Positions 1-5,665 of a stretch of 5,665 nt of DNA are shown here, one piece after another. Each line of letters opens with the position of its first letter. Within the stretch, counting starts at the first letter, position 1. Both the position numbers and the translations under genes were made by a program. Origin of the DNA: Pseudomonadota bacterium (GTDB lineage: Bacteria; Pseudomonadota; Gammaproteobacteria; Burkholderiales; JABEVD01); the NCBI GenBank assembly GCA_021811205.1, contig JAJZPK010000155.1:1-5665 (forward strand), written 5' to 3'. The notes below the pieces were generated by a model. It did no database searches. It saw only the letters and a list, made by a program, of their open reading frames with translations, and was not told the DNA's origin.

Positions 1-2
1 AA

Positions 3-35
3 AATGAATTCATCGCCCACAGGAATTCATTCATG
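3..35 (+). promoter_or_regulatory. Ribosome binding site within an inverted repeat, before the M16 peptidase gene
   Basis: AGGA at 21-24 lies eight bases before the ATG at 33 and sets that start. The same stretch holds an inverted repeat: AATGAATTC at 3-11 is the exact reverse complement of GAATTCATT at 23-31, giving a possible 9-bp stem with an 11-base loop. Half of the Shine-Dalgarno sequence would fall at the edge of the 3' arm, so folding could reduce ribosome access. The stem is mostly A-T and may be weak. The promoter must lie left of the window. Confidence 0.5.
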
Positions 36-2936
36 ACCCACCCCGCTTTCGAATGGCTGAGATCCGAGAAGATCGACTCCCTCAACCTGACCGTGGAAGA
101 ATACCGGCACAAAAAAACCGGCGCACGGCATTTTCATCTGAGCGCGGACAATCCCGAAAACGTCTTTTTTGTCGCCTTGCGCACCGTACCCCGGGATTCG
201 ACAGGGGTTGCGCATATTCTGGAACATACCGCGCTTTGCGGCAGCGAACGCTATCCCGTACGCGATCCCTTCTTCATGATGATCAGGCGCTCGCTCAACA
301 CCTTCATGAACGCCTTCACTTCCAGCGACTGGACAGCCTATCCGTTCGCCAGCAAGAACAGGAAGGATTTCAGGAACCTGATGGAGGTCTATCTCGACGC
401 GGTTTTCTTCTCCCGCCTCGACGAACTCGACTTCGCCCAGGAAGGGCACAGGGTCGAATTCGAAAAACCCGGGGAGCCCGCGAGCGACCTCGTCTTCAAG
501 GGCGTCGTCTACAACGAGATGAAAGGGGCGATGAGCTCCCCTGTCAATGCCCTGTGGCATACGCTGTGCAAATATCTTTTCCCGACTTCGACCTACCATT
601 ACAACAGCGGCGGCGATCCGGAGTCGATACCGGATCTGACTCATGACGAACTCAAGCGCTTCTACCATACCCATTACCATCCTTCGAACTCGGTCTTCAT
701 GACCTACGGCGACATTCCGGCATTCGAGCACCACAAGGTCATCGACGAACAGGCGCTTTGCCGTTTCGAAATGCTGGATGAGAAAATCGCGGTGGAAGAC
801 GAAAAACGCTATTGCGCGCCCGTTCTTGTCGAGGAAAGCTATGCACTGGATGAGACGACGGGCAAAACGCACATCGTCCTGGGATGGCTTCTGGGCAAAA
901 GCACCGACCTCAAATCCCTGCTCAAGGCGCACCTCCTGTCCAGCGTTCTGCTGGAAAACGGCGCATCCCCCCTGCGCCATGCGCTCGAAACCACGGACCT
1001 GGGCGCCGCCCCCTCTCCCCTTTGCGGGCTCGAAGACTCCAACCGCGAGATCAGCTTCATCTGCGGCCTCGAAGGCTCGGAACCCGAACATGCCGAAGCC
1101 ACCGAGGAACTCGTTTTCGGCGTACTGAGAGAAGTCGCCGAAAAGGGCGTCCCGTTCGAGAACATCGAAGCCGCATTGCACCAGATCGAGCTTTCCCAGC
1201 GCGAAATCAGCGGAGACGGCCATCCCTACGGGCTGCAGCTGATCCTGCACGCCCTTCCCCAGGCGATACACCGGGGAGATCCGGTGTCCGCCCTCGACAT
1301 CGACCCCGTGCTCGAGGCGCTGCGCAAGGAAATCAGGGATCCCGACTTCATCAAAAAACTCGTCAGGGAATTGCTGCTTGAGAACGAACACAGGGTTCGC
1401 CTGACCCTGAAACCCGATGCGAGACTCGGCGAGAAGCGGGCAGCTGCGGAAAAGGCACGTCTTGCCGCCATCCAGTCGAGCATGAGTGAGGCCGAAAAAT
1501 CCGCCGTGATCGAGCGTGCGGAAAAACTCGCCGAGCGCCAGGCGCGCCAGGACGACCCAGAAATCCTGCCCAAGGTGGGGCTGGAGGACATTCCCTCCCG
1601 GATCAGCATTCCCTCCGGATCGAAGGAAAAAGTGGGCGGCCTTCCGGCAACCTTCTTCGACCAGGGAACGAACGGGCTCGTCTACCAGCAGATCGTGGCC
1701 GAGCTCCCCGATCTCGACGAAGCCTCCCTGGACCTTCTCCCCTATTACACTTCGTGCCTGACCGAACTCGGCTGCGGCGGAAGGGATTATCTCGAAACCC
1801 AGGCATTGCAGTCCGCTGTCACCGGAGGCATTCACGCCTATACGTCGGTCCGGGGAAAAGTCGACGACGAGCAGGACGTCACGGGTTACTTCATTCTTTC
1901 CGGCAAGGCGCTCTCCAGGAATCTCGACAAACTCTCTTCATTGATGCAGGAGACGCTGGAGGCGGCCCGATTCGACGAAACCGGACGCATCCGGGAAATC
2001 ATCGCTCAGGAAAGGGCAAGCCGGGAGCAAAGCGTCACCGGGCAGGGGCATTCTCTCGCCATGGCAGCTGCCGCGAGCAAAATGAGTCCGGCAGCGATAA
2101 TCGCACACAGGCTGGGCGGCCTCTCGGGAATCCAGTCCGTCAAGGCGCTCGACGACAAGCTCGATGAACCGGACCGGATAGAAGAAATCGCAGTCCGATT
2201 CGAGCGAATTCACGAAGCGATCCTGAAGGCACCGAGACAATTTCTCGTCATCGGGGAAGCTGAAAAAAGGCAGGCGCTCAGAAACGATCTGGAATCGCGC
2301 TGGAAAGAGAAGCCCTCTTCTGAAAACTTCTCGCCTTTCTCCCCTCCGGCCACAAGAGACAAAACCCGGCAGTTCTGGATTGCCAGCACCCAGGTCAATT
2401 TCTGCGCCAAGGCTTATCCCACCGTGCCGAGCGAACATCCCCATGCGCCTGCGCTCGCGGTTCTCGGCGGTTTCCTGAGAAACGGCTTCCTGCACCGCGC
2501 GATCAGGGAACAGGGCGGCGCCTATGGCGGGGGAGCAGGACAGGACTCGGATATCGCAGCCTTCCGCTTCTATTCCTACCGGGATCCGAGGCTGGAGGAG
2601 ACGCTCGCCGATTTCGACAGGTCGATAGAATGGCTGCTCTCCGAAAAGCACGAATGGCGCCAGGTCGAGGAAGCCATCCTCGGCGTCATCGGCGGCATAG
2701 ACAAACCGGGCTCCCCCGCGGGAGAAGCCAAGCAGGCTTTCCACAGTGCACTCTTCGGCAGAACGCCCGAGCAGCGTCAGAATTTTCGCGAGCGCGTCCT
2801 GAAAGTCACTCTGGCAGATCTCGTCGAAGCGGGCAGGACCTACCTCGTTCCCGAAAAAGCCAGCATCGCAGTCATCACCAACCAGGCAACCCTGGACGCA
2901 AAGGGAAATCTCGGGATGGAAGTGTTCAGGCTGTAA
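33..2936 (+). CDS. M16C family zinc metallopeptidase, presequence protease (PreP/Cym1)-like
   Basis: The 967-residue product is full length for the M16C family, whose members close two halves around a chamber and degrade unfolded peptides; PreP does this to cleaved targeting peptides in mitochondria and plastids. The inverted zinc motif HILEH is at residues 61-65 (His61 and His65 as ligands, Glu64 as catalytic base). The distal ligand is Glu162 in NEMKGA, 101 residues after His61, the spacing I recall for human PreP. A family signature NTFMNAFTSSDWTAYPFAS starts near residue 89. A charged, probably coiled-coil linker (about 460-510) joins the halves. The C-terminal half has the Arg825/Tyr831 pair of the REQGGAYG motif, typical of M16 substrate binding. 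No signal peptide or membrane segment is seen, so a cytoplasmic role is likely; the bacterial substrate is unknown. ATG follows AGGA at eight bases. The 3' end overlaps convergent sbcB by 11 bases. Confidence 0.95.
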   Translation: MTHPAFEWLRSEKIDSLNLTVEEYRHKKTGARHFHLSADNPENVFFVALRTVPRDSTGVAHILEHTALCGSERYPVRDPFFMMIRRSLNTFMNAFTSSDWTAYPFASKNRKDFRNLMEVYLDAVFFSRLDELDFAQEGHRVEFEKPGEPASDLVFKGVVYNEMKGAMSSPVNALWHTLCKYLFPTSTYHYNSGGDPESIPDLTHDELKRFYHTHYHPSNSVFMTYGDIPAFEHHKVIDEQALCRFEMLDEKIAVEDEKRYCAPVLVEESYALDETTGKTHIVLGWLLGKSTDLKSLLKAHLLSSVLLENGASPLRHALETTDLGAAPSPLCGLEDSNREISFICGLEGSEPEHAEATEELVFGVLREVAEKGVPFENIEAALHQIELSQREISGDGHPYGLQLILHALPQAIHRGDPVSALDIDPVLEALRKEIRDPDFIKKLVRELLLENEHRVRLTLKPDARLGEKRAAAEKARLAAIQSSMSEAEKSAVIERAEKLAERQARQDDPEILPKVGLEDIPSRISIPSGSKEKVGGLPATFFDQGTNGLVYQQIVAELPDLDEASLDLLPYYTSCLTELGCGGRDYLETQALQSAVTGGIHAYTSVRGKVDDEQDVTGYFILSGKALSRNLDKLSSLMQETLEAARFDETGRIREIIAQERASREQSVTGQGHSLAMAAAASKMSPAAIIAHRLGGLSGIQSVKALDDKLDEPDRIEEIAVRFERIHEAILKAPRQFLVIGEAEKRQALRNDLESRWKEKPSSENFSPFSPPATRDKTRQFWIASTQVNFCAKAYPTVPSEHPHAPALAVLGGFLRNGFLHRAIREQGGAYGGGAGQDSDIAAFRFYSYRDPRLEETLADFDRSIEWLLSEKHEWRQVEEAILGVIGGIDKPGSPAGEAKQAFHSALFGRTPEQRQNFRERVLKVTLADLVEAGRTYLVPEKASIAVITNQATLDAKGNLGMEVFRL

Positions 2937-4308
2937 GCCGTTTTCCCCAAGACTGGAGCTCCTCGAGAATGGCAGGATTTTTGGAATCCCGAATCAGGGC
3001 CTCGATTTTTTCGAAATAGGCATCCGCCGCCTCGCTCAGACGGCTTTTGCGATAGCTTTCCCAACGCATTTTCTCTTGAGCATCGAGGGTATCGGGATAA
3101 TTTCTCGCCCGGTAGCGAAAAAGCATCTCGGGAAGACGAGCATCCTCGAATTCCAGTTCCAGCCTTGCCAGTTTTTCGGGAGAAGCCGAGCGGACAATTT
3201 CCATGTTTGCCCGGTCTGCATTGGAAAAGAAACCTCCGCTATAGAGGGCGAGATCGGGATCCTGCTGCGCCTCCCTTTCCCTGTTCCCGAAAACCTCCGC
3301 CATCTTTTCTTCCAACCCGCCAGCCTGCCTGATCCTGTCGGCATGCCGATGGCTCTTTTCGATGTCGATATTCAGCCTCGCCGAGATTTCGGGGGTGAGC
3401 AATTTTTCAGTCGCGACGACCGGGCACTTGTTGACATGAATGGTCTTGAGAGGAATCCGTTCCACATCCAGTTGGTCCCTCGGGGTGAAAAGCCTTCTTC
3501 TGATCTCGCTCGCATCGAGTTCCAGAAGATCGGCCGGATCGTATCTCAAATCGAAGACCACGACCTCGTTCCTGTTGACGGGATGCGATGCGATCGGCAG
3601 AACGAGGGCGGTGCAGCCGTATTCAGAGGAATACATGGAAGAGACATGGACGAGCGGGGCGCGCAGCGCAAGCAGCCCCGCAACGAGCTTCTTGTCGCGA
3701 TAACGGTAAACGTAATCGTAAAGCTTCGGCTGCTTCTGCTTCACCAGCTGCGCGAGCGAAATCGTCGCTTTCACGTCGGACAGGGCGTCATGCGCAGCTT
3801 CGTGGGCAATTCCGTTGGCAAAGGTCAACTCCTCCAGCCTGAAGCTCGGCTTGCCGTCGGAACCAAGCGGCCACGCCAGTCCTTCCGGCCTGAAGGCCCG
3901 AACCAGGCGCATCATGTCGATGACGTCCCATCGTGAACAGCCGTTCTGCCATTCCCTGGCATAGGGATCGAAGAAATTCCTGTAGAGCATATGGCGCGTG
4001 AACTCGTCGTCGAAGCGGATGCTGTTGTAGCCCACCCCGCAGGTTCCGGGATGGGCGAGCTCCTTTTCGATTTTCGCGGCGAACTCGGCTTCCATGATTC
4101 CCCGCTCGAACGCCTTTTGCGGGGTGATGCCGGTGATGAGACAGGATTCAGGCTGCGGCAGCATGTCGTCTGACGGCCTGCAGTAGATGACGAGCGGCTC
4201 GCCTATGATGTTCAGCTCTTCGTCGGTACGGATTCCGGCGAACTGCGCAGGCCTGTCCCTCGCCGGGTCGATACCGAAAGTTTCGTAATCGTGCCAGTAA
4301 AGCGACAT
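2926..4308 (-). CDS. sbcB: Exodeoxyribonuclease I (3'-5' single-strand DNA exonuclease)
   Basis: This 460-residue protein matches Exonuclease I (about 475 residues in E. coli), which digests ssDNA 3' to 5' in recombination and mismatch repair and is recruited by SSB. All DEDDh catalytic residues are visible: Asp7 and Glu9 in WHDYETFG, Asp100 in RFDDE, His173 and Asp178 in HDALSD. Each sits a constant eight residues before its E. coli counterpart (15, 17, 108, 181, 186). The exonuclease fold spans about 1-190, followed by the SH3-like and C-terminal helical regions. An in-frame start at 4398 would add 30 residues with no family match and run into the cytochrome gene. I prefer ATG at 4308, which puts the first catalytic Asp at residue 7 and overlaps the upstream stop by one base (TGATG). 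The ribosome site is weak (GGGTG just before the ATG), consistent with translational coupling. It ends tail to tail inside the M16 gene end. Confidence 0.95.
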   Translation of the reverse strand: MSLYWHDYETFGIDPARDRPAQFAGIRTDEELNIIGEPLVIYCRPSDDMLPQPESCLITGITPQKAFERGIMEAEFAAKIEKELAHPGTCGVGYNSIRFDDEFTRHMLYRNFFDPYAREWQNGCSRWDVIDMMRLVRAFRPEGLAWPLGSDGKPSFRLEELTFANGIAHEAAHDALSDVKATISLAQLVKQKQPKLYDYVYRYRDKKLVAGLLALRAPLVHVSSMYSSEYGCTALVLPIASHPVNRNEVVVFDLRYDPADLLELDASEIRRRLFTPRDQLDVERIPLKTIHVNKCPVVATEKLLTPEISARLNIDIEKSHRHADRIRQAGGLEEKMAEVFGNREREAQQDPDLALYSGGFFSNADRANMEIVRSASPEKLARLELEFEDARLPEMLFRYRARNYPDTLDAQEKMRWESYRKSRLSEAADAYFEKIEALIRDSKNPAILEELQSWGKRLTA

Positions 4309-4889
4309 CACCCGAGATTGAACATGTTCTTCACCGTGTCGTGCCCCATCCTCTTGTGCACGAATGCCGCAGCAAGATGGCCCCACCAATAGGCCCATGC
4401 AAAATTGGCAATGAAGCCGTGAACATGATGAACGAGTTCGGCCATGTCGTTTTTCGATCCGTCCTCGGGCAGGATGAAAAACAGGACAGCTCCGGTGAGT
4501 GCCATACCGCTCACCGCAAGAAAACCCAGACCATGCATGAGCCCCGGCAGCCCGCCCTGCCCACCGCCTTCCGGAAGCTTCATGTTTTTCAACTGGCGCA
4601 AGTCATTCATCACGGAGGCACGCCCTTCCGCTCCCCAGGGAAAAAGCGTTTTGATGTTGCTGTTGTCGCGCGAACTCAGGCTCCATATCCAGTGGGCCAG
4701 CACGATGAGCACGGCCAGCATTCCCGCCCATTCATGGATTTCGAAGGACAGCGATTCGAGCGCGCTGCGTTTTTCTCCCGCTTCGGGAGCCTCCATGATC
4801 AGGCTGATCAGGAGCTGAAAGCTCACCGTAATTGCCATGCCGAAATGCAAGAACCGGGTCTGCCTCGCCCAAACTGTCGATTCAGTCAC
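4308..4889 (-). CDS. Cytochrome b561-type dihaem membrane protein (cytochrome b/b6 domain)
   Basis: The 193-residue protein has four predicted membrane helices (about 14-32, 53-71, 117-139 and 155-177), as in bacterial b561 / Ni-Fe-hydrogenase-type cytochromes b. Likely haem ligands by family pattern are His15 in RFLHF (helix 1), His52 in IHEWAG (helix 2), and His157 and His171 on helix 4, 14 residues apart. His66 and His119 are further histidines in or near helices. Such proteins pass electrons between the quinone pool and a partner oxidoreductase or soluble cytochrome; no partner gene is next to it here, so the donor and acceptor are unknown. The loop between helices 2 and 3 (about 72-116) is long and Gly/charge-rich. 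The start is GTG, supported by AGGAG six bases upstream. It is the first gene of a two-gene unit with sbcB, whose start overlaps its stop. Confidence 0.85.
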   Translation of the reverse strand: MTESTVWARQTRFLHFGMAITVSFQLLISLIMEAPEAGEKRSALESLSFEIHEWAGMLAVLIVLAHWIWSLSSRDNSNIKTLFPWGAEGRASVMNDLRQLKNMKLPEGGGQGGLPGLMHGLGFLAVSGMALTGAVLFFILPEDGSKNDMAELVHHVHGFIANFAWAYWWGHLAAAFVHKRMGHDTVKNMFNLG

Positions 4890-4895
4890 GCTCTT

Positions 4896-4900
4896 CTCCT
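4896..4900 (-). promoter_or_regulatory. Ribosome binding site deciding the GTG start of the cytochrome b gene
   Basis: On the minus strand AGGAG is followed by six bases and then GTG at 4889-4887. No ATG suits the family N-terminus here: the b561 motif RFLHF begins at residue 12 from this GTG. This site therefore fixes the start. Confidence 0.75.
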
Positions 4901-4925
4901 GTCACGGTTTGAATATCCGGGGACC

Positions 4926-4931
4926 ATTATA
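4926..4931 (-). promoter_or_regulatory. Predicted -10 element of the cytochrome b-sbcB promoter
   Basis: A perfect TATAAT reads on the minus strand from 4931 to 4926, which would place the start of transcription near 4919 and leave a leader of about 30 bases before the GTG. No good -35 hexamer is found 16-18 bases upstream (GATTCA, AGATTC or AAGATT). That would fit an activator-dependent promoter. A small imperfect dyad, AGAT-GA-ATCT at 4945-4954, sits at the -35 position. Confidence 0.55.
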
Positions 4932-4964
4932 GCGCCCGCGAGTTAGATGAATCTTAAACTACCT

Positions 4965-4994
4965 GTCACAATTTGATTTTATCATGCTGATAAA
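4965..4994 (+). promoter_or_regulatory. Possible promoter of the DUF2934 gene
   Basis: GTCACA at 4965-4970 (four of six to the -35 consensus) and GATAAA at 4989-4994 (four of six to the -10) are separated by 18 bases. Transcription would start near 5001, about 35 bases before the ATG. This is the best sigma-70 pair I see by eye on this strand, but both boxes are weak. The -10 box lies in the right arm of the 17-base dyad at 4978-4994. Confidence 0.3.
4978..4994. repeat. 17-base perfect dyad (candidate operator) in the divergent intergenic region
   Basis: TTTATCA at 4978-4984 and TGATAAA at 4988-4994 are exact reverse complements around the spacer TGC. The dyad lies between the divergent cytochrome b and DUF2934 genes. 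It is centred about 67 bases upstream of the predicted cytochrome start and overlaps the possible DUF2934 -10 box. It has no following T-run and only a 3-base loop, so a protein-binding site is a better reading than a terminator. The binding protein is unknown. Confidence 0.45.
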
Positions 4995-5035
4995 CTAGTC
5001 TTTGACGATCCATAGATCAACATCTGGAGAAAACG

Positions 5036-5287
5036 ATGGAAAAAGCTGGAACAACGAGCGAAAAGCCGAAACGGAAAACGGCTTCGAAAAGCGCAGCAGA
5101 ACCGAAGAAGCCTGCCAGAACCAGGAAATCCGTTGCAATCAGCGCCGAAATACGCCGCAAGATGATCGCCGATGCCGCCTATTATCGCGCGGAGAAACAC
5201 GGCTCCGCCAGCGACGATGTCGCGCACTGGCTGGCTGCTGAAGCGGAGATCGACGCCATGCTCAAGAAGGGCGGAACTTCAAGCTAA
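5036..5287 (+). CDS. Small DUF2934 domain protein with a basic N-terminal tail
   Basis: The 83-residue product has two parts. Residues 1 to about 35 are rich in Lys, Arg, Ala, Ser, Thr and Pro (for example KPKRKTASKSAAEPKKPART), looking disordered and histone-H1-like. Residues about 38-76 match the DUF2934 pattern as I know it: IRRKMIADAAYYRAEKHG followed by a Trp-containing helix (VAHWLAAEAEIDAML). DUF2934 proteins are short and of unknown function, and no catalytic residue is evident. The basic tail suggests nucleic-acid or other polyanion binding, which is inference. The ATG is preceded by GGAG at 5026-5029 with a six-base spacer. It is transcribed away from the cytochrome b gene and its last nine bases overlap the convergent FNR-type gene. 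Confidence 0.8.
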   Translation: MEKAGTTSEKPKRKTASKSAAEPKKPARTRKSVAISAEIRRKMIADAAYYRAEKHGSASDDVAHWLAAEAEIDAMLKKGGTSS

Positions 5288-5665
5288 CCCGCCCAAAAGG
5301 CGCTTCAGGCCGTCCGTATCCTTGAGTTCGATCAGCTTTTTTTGCACCCCGATCAACCCCTCTTCCTGGAACCTGGAGAAGATGCGGCTCACCGTTTCCA
5401 GCTTGAGCCCGAGGTAGCTGCCGAGTTCCTCCCGCGTCATCCTCAGCTGGAAACTTGCAGCAGAATAACCTCTTGCCGAAAAGCGCTGGGAAAGATTGAG
5501 CAGAAATGCCGCAAGGCGTTCCTCGGCGCGCATTTTGCCCAGCATCAGCATGATTTCGTGATCGAAGGCGATTTCCCGGCTCATGATCTTGTGCAGATTC
5601 TGGTGAAGGACGGGCATGACCATACTGAGATCGGACAACTTGTCGAAAGGAATCTCGCAGATTTC
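5279..5665 (-). CDS. fnr: FNR-type Crp/Fnr family transcriptional regulator, C-terminal part
   Basis: The reading frame runs open to the right edge, so the N-terminal half lies outside; 128 residues are visible. They align by eye with E. coli FNR from its fourth cluster cysteine onward. CEIPF begins at visible residue 3 (Cys codon 5659-5657), equivalent to Cys122, a ligand of the oxygen-labile [4Fe-4S] cluster. The dimer helix follows, keeping Ile and Asp of EIxxD and the AEERLAAF stretch. The winged helix-turn-helix is MTREELGSYLGL then LETVSRIFSRF, with Glu, Ser and Arg at the positions that read TTGAT in FNR (Glu209, Ser212, Arg213). It should switch genes on or off under low oxygen, binding as a dimer. 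The other three cluster cysteines cannot be checked here, so an FNR-like regulator without a complete cluster is possible. The 3' end overlaps the DUF2934 gene by nine bases. Confidence 0.9.
   Translation of the reverse strand, partial: EICEIPFDKLSDLSMVMPVLHQNLHKIMSREIAFDHEIMLMLGKMRAEERLAAFLLNLSQRFSARGYSAASFQLRMTREELGSYLGLKLETVSRIFSRFQEEGLIGVQKKLIELKDTDGLKRLLGGLA

Noticed and set aside
6..30. Two GAATTC sites near the left edge suggesting a cloning linker
   Set aside because: They are arms of a natural-looking inverted repeat followed by a normal ribosome site and gene; no vector sequence is visible.
27..1835. A 602-codon open frame on the minus strand opposite the M16 peptidase gene
   Set aside because: It lies fully antisense to a gene with clear family motifs, shows no recognisable domain, and is the usual mirror frame of GC-biased codons.
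1938..2744. A 268-codon minus-strand frame inside the M16 gene
   Set aside because: No domain and no sign of its own start region; it is a shadow of the real coding frame.
3076..3936. A 286-codon plus-strand frame opposite sbcB
   Set aside because: The opposite strand encodes Exonuclease I with all catalytic residues, and this frame has no recognisable family.
4308..4398. An in-frame upstream start that would lengthen SbcB by 30 residues
   Set aside because: The extra residues do not resemble the Exonuclease I N-terminus and would overlap about 90 bases of the cytochrome gene. The internal ATG fits the family numbering and the TGATG overlap.
4341..4946. A 201-codon plus-strand frame opposite the cytochrome b gene
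   Set aside because: The translation looks like low-information antisense sequence, while the minus strand has four membrane helices and haem histidines.
5290..5343. Possible terminator for the DUF2934 gene (CGCC/GGCG mini-stem at 5290-5302 and a run of seven T at 5337-5343)
   Set aside because: The stem is only four base pairs and over 30 bases from the T-run, no stable hairpin directly precedes the T-run, and the bases are codons of the FNR-type gene.
5279..5638. A 119-codon protein starting at TTG 5638 as a complete small regulator
   Set aside because: The frame continues to the window edge and the added residues include CEIPF, matching FNR around Cys122, so this is the truncated end of a longer gene.

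Overview
The window is ordinary proteobacterial chromosome, coding almost end to end. Five protein genes can be read on both strands, one of them cut by the right edge. A well-conserved Exonuclease I next to an FNR-type oxygen regulator that keeps the cluster cysteine and the FNR recognition residues, a moderately GC-rich sequence and a DUF2934 protein together suggest a beta- or gammaproteobacterium. I lean towards Betaproteobacteria, but that is inference from gene content only. I see no transposase, tRNA, rRNA, CRISPR array or phage gene.

Layout. Bases 1-32 are a short 5' flank with a Shine-Dalgarno sequence and a small inverted repeat. Bases 33-2936 (+) encode a full-length M16C zinc peptidase of the presequence-protease (PreP/Cym1) type. 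Bases 2926-4308 (-) encode Exonuclease I (SbcB), converging on the peptidase gene with an 11-base tail-to-tail overlap. Bases 4308-4889 (-) encode a four-helix b561-type dihaem cytochrome b. Its stop codon shares one base with the sbcB start (TGATG), so the order of transcription is cytochrome b then sbcB. Bases 4890-5035 are the only real intergenic region: a divergent control region with a perfect minus-strand TATAAT and a 17-base dyad. Bases 5036-5287 (+) encode a small DUF2934 protein with a basic Lys/Ala/Pro tail. Bases 5279-5665 (-) are the C-terminal half of an FNR/Crp-family regulator that converges on the DUF2934 gene with a 9-base overlap.

How the genes may fit together. The cytochrome b and sbcB look co-transcribed and translationally coupled although their jobs (membrane electron transfer, 3'-5' ssDNA degradation) are unrelated. 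The nearby FNR homologue is an anaerobic regulator. The divergent region contains a TTGAT half-site, but its partner is one base too close for a standard FNR box, so FNR control of the cytochrome is only a hypothesis. The M16 peptidase is probably an independent housekeeping gene. I did not find a convincing undescribed system. The most unusual points are the cytochrome b/sbcB coupling, the dyad in the divergent promoter, and the histone-H1-like tail on the DUF2934 protein.
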